DNA from: Arctopsyche grandis
Lineage: Eukaryota; Arthropoda; Insecta; Trichoptera; Hydropsychidae
Direction of reading: 5' to 3'
DNA: 64,000 nt
NCBI RefSeq assembly: GCF_051622035.1
Contig: NC_135355.1
Coordinates: 6,932,001 to 6,996,000 of the forward strand
The stretch's first letter is position 1. Every line of letters starts with the position of its first letter. This document shows positions 11,966-25,512 of the stretch, in pieces. Both the position numbers and the translations under genes were made by a program. Below the pieces are notes generated by a model. That model did not search any database and had not been told where the DNA came from. It saw only the letters and a list, made by a program, of their open reading frames with translations.

Positions 11966-12371
11966 AATCGTCTCGACGAGTTATTGCGATGAAAATACAT
12001 GTACATACTAATTGATAATATATTTGAATCGTTAAGTGATTGAATTGAGTTACGATCAGTTTAAAAAGCTTTTTTTTGTAATTCAAAATTAATTTAGACT
12101 GCATTTTTTTTAATCTTCTTAAGATTAGCCATAGTCATAGATTTAAAGAGAAAAAAATTTGTAAAATATATGTATGTTGATTTCTGAATACATATTATAT
12201 GTAAAAGTATATTAAAAATATATTATTATTACGCATCTGTTAATAAGCCAATCTAAACAGAATGAAAATAAAGAAAAATTTAAACAATACGTCCTGTATT
12301 TTCATTGATATTTATTCTACATAAGGTACACGATGATGAACTACATATTTGAAAATATATATATATATATA
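11966..12371 (+). other. 3' UTR of the PWWP gene and short spacer
   Basis: This is AT-rich non-coding sequence after the TAG stop. AATAAA at 12267-12272 is the best polyadenylation signal, giving a 3' UTR of about 320 nt. The last bases are a short TA run into which the Tc1-like element is inserted. Confidence 0.6.
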
Positions 12372-14111
<1,740 letters not shown>

Positions 14112-14533
14112 CCGGATGTGAAGGATTCCAAGTGAAACGCAGATTAAGTCAGAACTATGTATTTATTGTACATGTCTTCGGGCTTGCTCTCCAACAAGTG
14201 ACCATAACAACACGCATCCGGTCTCAGTTTGACCAACCACACATACGGCTCGTTTAAAAATCATTCCTACATTTCGGTCATTCGCCCTCGGATGACATTC
14301 TTTGTCTTTTATATTTTTACAGCATTTCATCTCACATTCTTTTACATTTCATCTTCTACTCTATACAATGTATCATCTTACATTCTTTTAAAACATTTCC
14401 TCTATCATCCTCAACAATGTTTAATCTTCCATTCCATAAAATCATCTTATATTCTTCTAAACATGCTTTCAATTGTCACAATTACAATCATCATCACAAC
14501 TACATTTCAATACACTTATACATCAATCATTTT

Positions 14534-16303
14534 CAGTGGCGGCTCGTGATAATTTTTAGTGGCGGGGCTGCACTGAAAATATGTCTAAAAAATGTCACCA
14601 TAATTATTCTATCATGTCATAACAGGACAAAATAAGCACAATTTTTGGCGTACGACCACTTACATGTGGATTTAAGTATTATTGAAAAAAAAACTAGCAA
14701 AATTCACCACCCATTAAAGGGGTGCGTCCAAACGCGATGAAGATTTCGAAAAATACGCTGGTACTCCAGTAAGATTGCTAAAAAAATTCGTTCTTGCTGG
14801 TTTCGCGACGCGGATTAAAAAAAACCCCAAAACCTTTCAAAAACTTAACCCCCTAATTTGTAACGAAAAACATTAACCTGTTGACAATGCATCAATACAT
14901 CGGTTGTTTCATCTGCCATAACAGCTAGATAAGTTGCTTTTTTTATTTCAGCACTTATTTGTTCCCTACACACGTTCAAAATACAATCTAAAAGTTAATT
15001 TTAAATAGTTTTTGATGTCCCTTTAAAAACCGAAGAAGTTTGAAAATGTTTTTTTAAAGAATCGTTGAAATTTTGTGAATATTCTAGAAGCCCCCGAAAA
15101 ACTCCTGGATTTTTTGAATTATCTGTTTCATCGTGTCCCCTCATTGGCATTTCAAATTTACCGCAAAATTTAACGCAATCAATAATTTTAAATAAAACAT
15201 CCCGATTTTTTTTTGACGTTTTCGTTATGCTTATCTATTTCCCGTCGACAAGCTTCCCAAAATCGTGAGATTACACAAATTTTTTAAGTGTTCGACACTT
15301 CCCTCGTGTTTTTAAATTTATCGTTTACATAAATGTTTTAAGTCAAAAACTCCTGTTTTCGTCCAAGATGCTTCGCCTGGCGACTCGCCTCCAAACAAAA
15401 GACACGGATAACAAAATAACGCGTTTTTTTCTGTACATCTCGTTAACCAATTGTATTTTTTATAAATGTCTGGATTAAATTTTCGCGAGTAACTAAAAGA
15501 TCTACTAGTTGCAGGCTGTGAAATAATTAAATTGGGCGTGAGGCAGCCTAATGCTTTTATAGCGACTTTTTCGGTAAGTTCTAGTCGCGAAAAGTGCAAA
15601 TTTTGTAAATATTTTACTGAATTCTTTTGTTCTTCCATTTTTAAAAGAAAAAAATCTTAATATATTTAAATAAAAAATTACGAGAAAAAGTTAAACAGAT
15701 ATGAAAAAAGTTTGCTGTTATCAAAATGAAAACGACTCACCGAAGATTTGATGAGGGCTCGTACACAACCAATTAAGAGTAACGAAAACAAATAAAGCTG
15801 TGATCGTGCGATTCAACTAATCAAATGTAAGATCAAGCGCGCGAAATCTTAAACAAACTGACAGATGAATGTCGAAGGCGAAGACTGCCGACTGTAGACG
15901 GCAGACAGGCGAAGGCTGCCGACTGTCCAGCCCAAAATGGCAGAGTGAGTGAAAGAGAAAGAGCTATCTGCAGTTGCAAATAGCTCTTTCTCTTTCTCGT
16001 TCCGAAACTCCGGGCTGCGCAGCGTTCAGCTCGGCGCTGTAACACTTTACAGCCAGTACAGCAACATTTTAATTCATCTGTCACCATACAAGTTAGTGGG
16101 GTCTTCAAAACTATCACCCTTTTGGATATGGGTGATATTGTAAGTAATATTTACTCTGTCGAAGGCCCCAATAGTTAAGTCCATCCAAATAATAAAAAAA
16201 ATATCATTAATAAATAAAATATTAAATGTATTATTAAATATATATCTTAGAATTTTATAGGAGGGGCTGCAGCCCGGCAGCCCATTAGGACGAGCCGCCA
16301 CTG
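14534..16303 (-). mobile_element. hAT element with 8-bp target duplication, decayed
   Basis: The termini CAGTGGCGGCTCGT (14534) and its complement ending at 16303 are inverted repeats. ATCATTTT occurs directly outside both (14526-14533 and 16304-16311), the 8-bp duplication typical of hAT elements. The minus strand carries remnants of a ZMYM1-like hAT transposase. A short hairpin near the right end pairs 15951-15967 with 15980-15996 (17 bp). At 1.77 kb it is shorter than a full element of this type and is internally deleted. Confidence 0.92.
15318..15638 (-). pseudogene. hAT transposase N-terminal fragment (TTF-type zinc finger)
   Basis: A 106-residue open piece contains YNWLTRCTEKNALFCYPCLLF, close to the TTF zinc-finger block at the start of ZMYM1-like hAT transposases. 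Further downstream on the minus strand (about 15150-14880) there are frameshifted traces of the following region, such as the equivalent of a MADETTD-type motif near 14905. The C-terminal dimerisation domain is missing. Non-functional. Confidence 0.75.
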
Positions 16304-16530
16304 ATCATTTTACAATTTACATAACAATTACAATTATAACAAATTAATCGTTACACATTTCACTACAAATCAATTTTTACATTTCAACACAATTCAATCT
16401 TCAATAAAGTTACACATCACAATTAAAGTTACACATAAATCATCACAATTACAATTTAAAATTATTTCAAGCAATACAAAACAGAAAGGTATCACAATTA
16501 CAATTTAAAATTATTACAAGCAATACAAAA

Positions 16531-16888
16531 CATTAGAATCAATACCTTTACAATGACAAGTTAAATCTTTACATCGGAAACAATCAAATTTTAAAACATT
16601 ACTAGAATTAGCAATAAAACATTAAAATCAATACCTTTACAATGACAAGTTAAATCTTTACATCGGAAACAATCACATTTTAAAACATTACTAGAATTAG
16701 CAATAAAACATTAAAATCAATACCTTTACAATGACAGAAGTTAAATCTTTACATCGGAAACAATCACATTTTAAAACATTACTAGAATTAGCAATAAAAC
16801 ATTAAAATCAATACCTTTACAATGACAGAAGTTAAATCTTTACATCGGAAACAATCACATTTTAAAACATTACTAGAATTAGCAATAA
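16531..16888. repeat. 89-bp minisatellite, four copies
   Basis: The unit begins ATTAAAATCAATACC and repeats about four times with a period of 89 bp; two units carry a 3-bp insertion (GACAGAAGTT against GACAAGTT). It lies between the gag stop codon and the hAT insertion, in what should be the 3' non-coding part of the LTR element. Confidence 0.9.
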
Positions 16889-17006
16889 AACATTACACCT
16901 TTCAATCATCAAATTACATGTAAGGCTTAACTAAACCCCTCCAGGTATTTCACTTCTACTCTAATTCACTAACGCACACTTCACTTCCATCGGTACAACT
17001 TAAATA

Positions 17007-18200
17007 CTATCCAATGCCAGCGGCGATTCTCCTTGACCGTCCGATGAACGTGCCGTCACCCCACAGATTTCCTGCTAGTAATTTACCATAAATGAAGTCA
17101 ACACATATTGGTTCTGGCTCACTGATACATCCATTAAGTCTTTTCTCAATCCACGGTCCTATTTTCTTTTCCATTGAATTAACATCAATCCGACTACGAC
17201 CAAGCTTGAAAGTGAATACAGTGTCTTTTGGTGTTGAAATTTTGACTGGGTCCCTTAATCCTTCTTGTGATTTAGCCATATCTTTCTCTTTGTCTTTATG
17301 TTTCTCCTTTTCTTTATTCTCATCTTCAGAATTCTTCAAATGACTATAATCCTTAGATCCTTTTCCAAATTGATCGTCGGGTGGTTCATCTGTATTTGAA
17401 GATGGTATGTCTCCGTAATCCAAAAGTCTTTTTCTGTGCAAACCATCACTGTTCACACTTACATCGGCCATGTTTACATCTCCATCAGCCATGTTCGCAT
17501 CGTCCTCTTGTGTTGGAATACTGACTGGTTCTCTTATTTCTTCTTGTAATTTAGTCATATCTGTTTCACCCGTGTCTAGTCGCACTGAAGAAGCGTCTAA
17601 AGTAGTTTGAGACGGCGATGCTGCAGGCTGTGTACCATTTGACATCTTTGGTGTTTCACCGGCCCCACTTGAATCGGAGTCAATGGGCTCTGCTTGAGCA
17701 AGCATTTCTCGTTCTTCAAAGACGAGCTCTTCGTCATCCCACTGGAACTCTTCTATCAGCTTCTGCTTAAGGATAGTCCATGATCTAATTATCCCTTCTG
17801 AATCCAGGAACATTCTCGCTGTTCCTACGCAATATACTCTCCCGTAGACCATTTGCTGCAGGGGCGTCCAGTGGAAGAACTTCGCAAATTCTTCCATGCG
17901 CTCAATCCACTGGCTGATTGGCACACCGCCGATCCCCTTAAACCGTGGCGCGTACGTCTCGAATTTGTCTCTATCAAAATATGGCACTTCGTCTTCTTCT
18001 TCCTCTTCATCCTCGTCGTCATCATCTTCGTCTAAGTCCGCGAACCTCTGCATCTCCACGACAGTTAGCCGACGTACAACTGACGCTGACAATGGCGTTA
18101 TCGTCTTGGATATCATCATCGTTGTGTGGCGTGTTCGCTGTCGTGACGCCACCGGCGTCGTCTTTATGTTCGTACGCGTCATCGCGCGTCTTAACCTCAA
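17007..18200 (-). CDS. Gag-like protein fused to an RBM25-type PWI domain
   Basis: A 397-residue frame with no stop. Residues 1-55 are basic, 56-71 are almost all Asp/Glu, and 72-152 match a retrotransposon gag core (VPISQWIERMEEFAKFFHW, QQMVYG, ILKQKLIEEF). A diverged paralogue of this core is at 18897-19128. Residues 153-325 are low complexity and include RKRLLDYGD (256-264), a Lys/Asp/Glu run (about 293-307) and a 19-residue module present twice (215-233 and 308-326). Residues 326-377 (17070-17225) read as a PWI domain: SMEKKIGPWIEKRLNGCI then EPICVDFIYGKLLAG, which follows the RBM25 C-terminal pattern of a basic helix, PWI and VDF. The domain is cut after its third helix. There is no zinc knuckle or protease. 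Capture of a host mRNA is inferred; function is unknown. Confidence 0.7.
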   Translation of the reverse strand: MRLRRAMTRTNIKTTPVASRQRTRHTTMMISKTITPLSASVVRRLTVVEMQRFADLDEDDDDEDEEEEEDEVPYFDRDKFETYAPRFKGIGGVPISQWIERMEEFAKFFHWTPLQQMVYGRVYCVGTARMFLDSEGIIRSWTILKQKLIEEFQWDDEELVFEEREMLAQAEPIDSDSSGAGETPKMSNGTQPAASPSQTTLDASSVRLDTGETDMTKLQEEIREPVSIPTQEDDANMADGDVNMADVSVNSDGLHRKRLLDYGDIPSSNTDEPPDDQFGKGSKDYSHLKNSEDENKEKEKHKDKEKDMAKSQEGLRDPVKISTPKDTVFTFKLGRSRIDVNSMEKKIGPWIEKRLNGCISEPEPICVDFIYGKLLAGNLWGDGTFIGRSRRIAAGIG

Positions 18201-18530
18201 CTGTCAAAACTCCGCGTCGTCGTCTGACCGCTCCTGGCTGTCACTGGAATGTCTTCGGGCATCCCGGACAAAGCCCTCAAATATAGGATCCGGATGTGAA
18301 GGATTCCAAGTGAAACGCAGATTAAGTCAGAACTATGTATTTATTGTACAATTCATAGATGTCTCGTTAATTTGCGAGTTTTTTCAGTGTCTCGCAATTC
18401 AACGACTTATAATAAAAAATGCTGCATATGTATTTGTAATTGGCCAGGAAGGCGCATTGGGATTTACCTGTAAGGCCTTCCTGGTATATATGTAAAATAA
18501 AATAAAAAAATAAAAAAATATATATATATA

Positions 18531-18690
18531 TGTTGGATAGGTATGAATGAGAATATTTTAAGTTGGCAGGCCTGGCGTCGCTTTTAATGTCGTCGCGGCA
18601 CTCGTTTGCTCGAGCTAGACGCGAAGACATTAAACGAGTTGCGTAAAGACTGACTTTGAATATCCTCCCGCACACATTCATGGATCCCAT
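18531..18690 (+). repeat. LTR-like segment of a second gag element
   Basis: This segment starts TGTTGGATAGG right after a TA run and ends at GGATCCCATA. It is followed at 18693-18712 by TTGGGGGCATCGTTCGGGAT, close to a proline-tRNA primer-binding site. The end and binding-site sequence parallel the minus-strand element at 18287-18260, so the two are related, but the bulk of the LTR is different. Confidence 0.5.
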
Positions 18691-18719
18691 ATTTGGGGGC
18701 ATCGTTCGGGATCAGAACC

Positions 18720-19130
18720 AGAATTGAGGTTAGGACGCGCTATGACATCGAGGACGCGGACGAGCATGAAGACGACGCCAAGGACGTGGTCGACAAACTG
18801 GGTAACGTCACGACCACACCACGCCACGCCACGATGATGTCCACGAAGACGACAACGCCAGTGGCAACGACGACGAGGGAAGTACCACGGTTTAATTTCC
18901 GAGATTTGGAGGATGGTTTTGGCCTGCTGAAATTTAACGGGAGAAATAGTCCGATTGCAGCGTGGATTTAGCGCCTCGAAGAACCCACGCAAATCCTCGG
19001 CTGGACGGAGACACAACAATTGGTGTATGGGCGGATGCTGTGTGAGGGGACTGCCAAGCATTTTCTAGATTCAGAAACGGGCATAACCACGTGTGCGATA
19101 CTAAAGAAAAGATTGACCAGAGTTCGGTCA
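18720..19130 (+). pseudogene. Decayed gag of a second LTR element
   Basis: The frame VPRFNFRDLEDGFGLLKFNG, then an in-frame TAG at 18969, then LVYGRMLCEGTAKHFLDS aligns along its whole length with residues 72-152 of the intact gag at 17007-18200. The leader also matches (GNVTTTPRHATMM against the corresponding part). It points away from that gene, with only about 180 bp between the two LTR-like segments. It breaks off near 19130 and carries no PWI-like part. Non-functional. Confidence 0.7.
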
Positions 19131-19969
19131 TCAATTGAATAGTGCGGACGTGCACAGGGAACTGAGGTTGGAGAAAAGGGGAAGAGGGGAAGATAGTCTA
19201 AGTTACATCTACAGAATGTGGATGTACTAATAATAGATCTACTAATTGGTGGACTCGGTTTTGACAAATACGAAAAAATGACGCTGAGCGGGGCTGGATC
19301 TATTAACCTCGGTCAAAACACACGGTTTATTAAAAAAATTTACTTTGTTGCCGTCAATGCACATAAAGACGGATTCCGCGATGGGGCTACCCAACAGGGC
19401 GGCCCCCGGGATACTTTTATCGTCCATCACGTGGAATTCTGCCATGAATTTGACGTCATCAGCAATGATTTCGGCAGCGAACCTCCCTTTCGTCGAAGCC
19501 TCACCCCCAATACTATTGATGGTGCAAAAAAAGATCCCACAAAAATGTGGCGAATAATTAAAACTTAGATTTGAGGAGGAAAAAATCTTTCTTTGAATGA
19601 ATTAGAAGTCGAGGGGGTAGTATATAATGATAAAGAGGAAATGGTTGAAAGATTGAATGAGTTTTACATCAATAGCGTGAATGATATAGTTGATTCAATA
19701 CAAACAAGGCATAATAGTGTGAATGATGATATTAGTATGGGTTTAAATAAGTTTGAAAGGTTTAAATTAGTGGAAATGGCGGGATTAAATGGTGTATTGA
19801 AGGGCATGAAAGCAGTTTCTAGTGTGGATGGATTGACTCTAGATATTTTAATCAACACTTGGGACATACATAGTTGGACCTCAGTTACTGAAATTAATAA
19901 ATAAATCGTTAGAAGTGGGATCCGTGCATCAAAACATCATCAAAACGCAATGGGCTACGTTTCCCTACC

Positions 19970-20460
<491 letters not shown>

Positions 20461-21738
20461 GTAGTAACAATAGATGAAGTTTTGTGATCAAGCGAAATTC
20501 GAACTCAAGATTTTTTTAAATATTTTCATGAAACGCACACACAAACAATTATTTTAAAGGGTTCCTAAATCTCATTCCCACGCTCATATCTCGTAAACGA
20601 TCACCCACCAAGAAATTTCAATATCATATTCGAATTCAGTGGGTCAAACTTAGTAACGATTGGCTAGTCTCAGCTCTGGTTTTTTTTTTGTTGCTCAGTG
20701 TAATAGACGGCAAATAGTAAAAATTGATAAGGTGTTGATAAGGTCCTCTGAATTTGTAACACCTCATGGAGTGCCGCAAGGGTCCAAATTGGGACCCTTA
20801 TTATTTATATTATATATAAATGATATTGTTAAGGTAATTAAGATGTGTAAAATACATTTGTTTGCAGATGATACATTGATATATATATAATTGGAAAGAA
20901 TGTTGATGTAATGTCTGAGATTTTAAATATAGAATTAAATAATGTGAATGACTGGTTGTGTGAAAATAAATTAAAGTTGAATGTGAATAAAACAAAAATG
21001 ATGTGGTTGAATGGTAAAAATAAAAATATATTGAATGAAATTAGAATTGATGATAAGTTAATTGAAAAAGTTGAAAATATAAAATACTTATATATAGACT
21101 CAGGACTAAATTTTAAAATGCACGCTGACTATATAATTTAAAAAATGGCTAGAAAAGTTGGTATATTATGTAGATTAAGAAATATTTTAAGTAAAAAAAG
21201 TAAAATTTTAGTGTTTAATTCAATTGTCTTGCCACATGTGGTTTATTGTGCCACTGTGCTTAATTTGTTTAGTGGCCAAGATTTAGAAAAAATACAGAAT
21301 ATAGCTATGAGATGTATTTTGAATGTGAGTAGATTTAAGAGTATTGGAAGTATGTTAGATGAATTAGGATGGATGAGTATTAGAATTAGTCTAAATATTA
21401 GTACATTGTCTTTCGTTTATAAGTTAGATCATAAGTTATAACCTAAGTATTTTGATGATTATATAATAAGGAATAGAGATAAACATAGTTTTTATACTAG
21501 AAATAAGGACAAACTAGTTGTAAGTAGAGTAAGAAAGAATAAGACGGCTGGGGGTGTTTTTCACAGGGGTGTGCTCATGTATAATGCCCTCCCTGAGTGC
21601 ATCAGGTCTGCTAAAAACATGGATGCATTCCTGCGAGGTGCGAAGAGACACCTCTGTGAGGGACAGTACATATAAGTTAATTATAAATTTTAGAGTTAAG
21701 TATAATAATTAAGATGTATTTTTAAATTAGCTTAATAG

Positions 21739-22113
21739 CTAAAATATATATAAATAAATACCGCTCACTTTTATTGCTAGTGTTCTGTTTATTCGGACTC
21801 CGAGTCGTCGAGCTGTGGAATCCGTAATAATATTAATTTGGCTTCCAGTATCTATTATTACAGTTAAAGGCACTTTGTTGATACTGACTTCTTTTTCGAC
21901 GTTCGGGTTCCTGTTCTCTTTCATTGTCAAGACAGTCTTTATTTTGGTACCGTTGCACTGAGCTGCTAGGTGCCCAAACTCGTTACAATTGAAACAACGA
22001 GTTCCTCTCTTCTTAAATCTGCAGTCGGCTGCTAAATGGCCCCGGCCACCACAATTGTAGCACTGCGGTTTCTCTTTTTCTCGGTTTTCACGGTTTCTCA
22101 CGGGTCCCGCCAC
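21739..22113 (-). pseudogene. Gypsy-like gag zinc knuckles and start of protease
   Basis: A 124-residue minus-strand frame holds two CCHC zinc knuckles, CYNCGGRGHLAADC and CFNCNEFGHLAAQC, which bind RNA in retroelement nucleocapsids. After a short linker comes VIIDTGSQINIITD, the aspartic-protease active site pattern. It stops shortly after and no polymerase follows. It is a truncated piece of a Ty3/gypsy-type polyprotein. It could be debris of an element related to the gag genes at 17-19 kb, but nothing links them directly. Confidence 0.8.
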
Positions 22114-22261
22114 CCTGGGTTCGTCGTCCTCTCTAATTTTCTCGCACTGCGTAACTCGCGTCTTCAGCTCCTTGACGCTTTCGTGGACACTTCAAAATTA
22201 CTTGCGCCTCGCCTGGGACACCAATTATCGATGCAATTCATGAACATTTAAAACATAGATA

Positions 22262-23382
22262 AACCATCACTAAAGGGGAGCTCCAAGTCAAATCGTGAGG
22301 TTTTTAGCATCCTGGCACCGGAATCAGTTCAGCCATGTACGCTGGGGGAATTCATACTCTGATCCCGCTTCTTTGAAGTGCGGGGTTAGACAGGGTGGGT
22401 CAATGTCTCCTGGCTTATTCAACCTTTACATGGATGAACTTTCACATCGCCTTCGACAGACTGGAGTTGGTTGCCACATAGGAAGAATATGCAGTAACCA
22501 CATCAGCTATGCGGATGACATGGTGATCTTGGCGCCTTCTCCGTCAGCTCTGAATCGCCTCCTGGAAGTTTGCTCGAGTTATGCTGCAGAACATAATATG
22601 CGGTATAATACGAGTAAATCCATGGTACTGATTTTCCGATACGGTCGAGGTCCTCATTTCGTCCCCAACATTATTTTAGATGGGCGTAATCTTGAAACTG
22701 TTAGGGAAGTCAAGTATCTGGGACACTTGCTGACGGAGGATCTATCTGATGACCGTGACATCGAAAGACAAAGAAGAGCCATTTTTGTAAGGGCAAATAT
22801 GCTGGCTAGACGATTTTTCCACTCCAGTGTTGAGGTTAAGAGACAATTATTTATGTCCTTTTGTACTAGCCTCTATACTGGTGAATTATGGACCAGATAC
22901 AAGCGGGAGACGATGAGGAAGATAAAAGTATAATACAACAACTGTTACCGTGCTCTTTTCGGGTTACCTAGGAGCTGTAGCGCGTCGCAAATGTTTGTAG
23001 AAGGGCATGTGCCTCACTTTGAAGCCATTCTCAGGATGAGAGCGGCCTCTCTACGTCTTCGTATATTTTTATCGCCTAATTGTCTTCTTGCTGCTGCATC
23101 TTCTCATTTGCATTCTTCATTGTATGTTCGATGGATGGAACTGCTACACCGACCGCCTTGAATAGACATAAAATTATTAATATTATTTATTTATTATTAT
23201 TATTATTATTTATTATCAGTAATATTTATATATTTACTTATGTATTTATTTATTTATTTTTTGTTTACTATTTTTCAATACTTTTTTTATTATCTATATA
23301 TTATTTATATGGGCGTTGGGGATTGCTCTATTCTCCTCATCATCTGGAATAAAAGCTATTATTATTATTATTATTATTAAAG
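22262..23382 (+). pseudogene. L2/CR1-like reverse transcriptase, 3' portion
   Basis: The frame beginning near 22295 contains GVRQGGSMSPGLFNLYMDEL and YADDMVILAPS, the core blocks of a non-LTR reverse transcriptase, followed by the thumb region (NIILDGRNLETVREVKYLGH). One in-frame stop at 22931 precedes a clear continuation (RALFGLPRSCSASQMFVEGH) to about 23160. The element ends with AATAAAAGC and a (TTA)n tail at 23355-23382, a microsatellite-type 3' end usual for this superfamily. It is 5'-truncated: the endonuclease and early RT blocks are absent. Confidence 0.8.
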
Positions 23383-23607
23383 GTTTGCCGAACCTTTTTT
23401 ACAAAGGATTTACAACAATGGAACAATGGATAGCACTGTGACTATCCGGTGTCTAGTTATGGTATTCTGAACAGTATGGATCAAAAATTCATTTGTAATT
23501 CGTGATTATTATTTGTGGTAATAATTATTACATGTTATTTTTATTAAGGTGCTATGCTATATTGTATATTATATTTATATTTTCAGACTTCTAATTTTAT
23601 AAAAAAA

Positions 23608-24573
23608 ATGGCTGAAAGAAATTTGATGAACGAAGAGGAATATGATAGCGATCTCGATTTTGAAATAAATGATAATTTAACTGACACGCAAGATTGTATT
23701 TAAGATTTGGAAGATACAGATTCGCAATGCCAGTGAAAATGAAGACGAAGAAGAAGTGTATACATTGAATCATGGATTTCAATGGAATTCATTACCACCA
23801 TCATCCTCAAGACGTAGAGAGTGTAATATTGTCACCAAAAATTCAGGACTTATAAATGGTAGCACTACTGCAAATACTGTTAGAGAAATGTTCTCTCTGT
23901 TTATTAATTCAAATTAGGTGAAAGAAATATGTGAACAAACGAATCGTCTGTTACATTGTACATCCACGAATATGATCGAGCCGATATTGGCAGAAGAAAT
24001 ATTTGCATTCATTGGAATAATGCTCGCGTTTGGTAGAAATAGAAAAAGAAAATTAAGTTTAAATGAATTGTGAACTAGTGACAGCGCTTTTTCCAGCCAT
24101 TTTTTACGACATCTATGTCTCGGGATAGGTTCATCACAATATTCAGTCAAATTCATTTTGACGACAAAGAAATCAGACAAGAAAGAATAAACGCGTCGTC
24201 TAATAAATTAGAACCTATCAGGACAATTTTTAATGAATTTGTAGATGAATGTAAAAGTAATTATTCTCCAAGTAGCAACATTACTGTGGATGAACGTTTG
24301 GCTACCTATAGAGGCAATTGCCCATTCCGCGTGTATATGAAGTCGAAACCCGGTAGATATGGGATAAAAATGTGGGTATCGGCTGACTCTTCAACAGCAT
24401 ATACATATATTGAATATACAGGTTTATACAGGTACGGTAAATAATTGTCGAGAAATAAATCAAGGGAATCGTTTAGTGATGGATTTATATAACCGCAATA
24501 TGGCAGCAACTCGCAGATTTGAAAAAAAAATTATTTCATGCTCTGATTGTGATGTAATGGATACAAATATTTA
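23608..24573 (+). pseudogene. Second piggyBac-like transposase, degenerate
   Basis: The N-terminus MAERNLMNEEEYDSD is acidic as in PGBD4-like transposases, with stops from 23701. After a frameshift near 24110 the frame runs SRDRFITIFSQIHFDD, then ITVDERLATYRGNCPF (first catalytic Asp block) and KPGRYGIKMW, ending in remnants near 24573. The second and third catalytic blocks are missing. The sequence is far from the intact piggyBac at 1977-4410, so it is an older, unrelated insertion. No terminal repeats were found. Confidence 0.75.
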
Positions 24574-24979
24574 ATTTTATTGTTATTCGGTTTCCGTACA
24601 TTTTTCATGCTGCTGTTTTTTGTTACCATTTTTATCATTCATGTGAATTGTATAATTTTTGAAATTGTGTACTTGTAGCATAGCAAGGATATATACTTAT
24701 ATTTATGAATTAATTTTCAGTGTTTTCTTATTGTCTTATATTTATTTATTTACGTTTACTTCTCAAATTTATTTTTTTTTATCAATTTATGTATTAAAAT
24801 TATTATTGTAAAAATAAATACTTGAAAAGTACACATGTACGTATTTTATTTTATTTGATGAAAAAAATTAAATATATTTTTTCGCCGAGGTTTTGGGACA
24901 TCGTATTTTTATGGCGTGGCCGCGTGACGGTATACGCGCGTCTTCGTTTTCATGGTTTTTAGCAGTATATTACCAATAT

Positions 24980-24981
<2 letters not shown>

Positions 24982-25071
<90 letters not shown>
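24982..25071. repeat. (TA)n microsatellite
   Basis: Ninety bases of pure TA repeat, between the degenerate piggyBac and the RTE element. The surrounding 24574-25473 is AT-rich and I see no gene in it. Confidence 0.97.
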
Positions 25072-25074
<3 letters not shown>

Positions 25075-25470
25075 TTTATATAGATACGGACTATTACTAT
25101 AGTCATAAATAGAAGGAAAAATGGTTAAATAGTCATTATCCGACTCTAAAATCAAAAAATTTCTAAATGTCGACATCACCGGTGAACAGGTAATTTTTTA
25201 GCACTGTATGGGAAAGGTAAGGTTAAGCAATAAATTTCATAAAAGTTCTTGAATTTTATGTTAAAGAAAAATATATTAAGACAAACATTAAATTAAATTG
25301 TTAATTAAAATAAGCACGTTTTATGTATAAAAATTAATAAAAAATACGGATAGCTATGAATAAATTCGGTAATGAAGACATTAATTTACATTCAACAACG
25401 AATTGAAGAATTTTAATTTTATACAGCGACATTTGGTTCAGATATTTAATTTCATGAAGCTAATCTATCC

Positions 25471-25511
<41 letters not shown>

Positions 25512-25512
<1 letters not shown>

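Noticed and set aside
18531-18560. TGTTGGATAGGTATGAATGA resembling the end of the family A MITE
   Set aside because: The match is limited to about 14 bp with no inverted partner; it reads better as the start of an LTR-like segment.
19242-19445. Minus-strand frame with IPGAALLGSPIAESV, first read as a gypsy protease region
   Set aside because: The LLGSPI motif also occurs in several non-LTR polyproteins and no protease active site accompanies it. Too short to assign.
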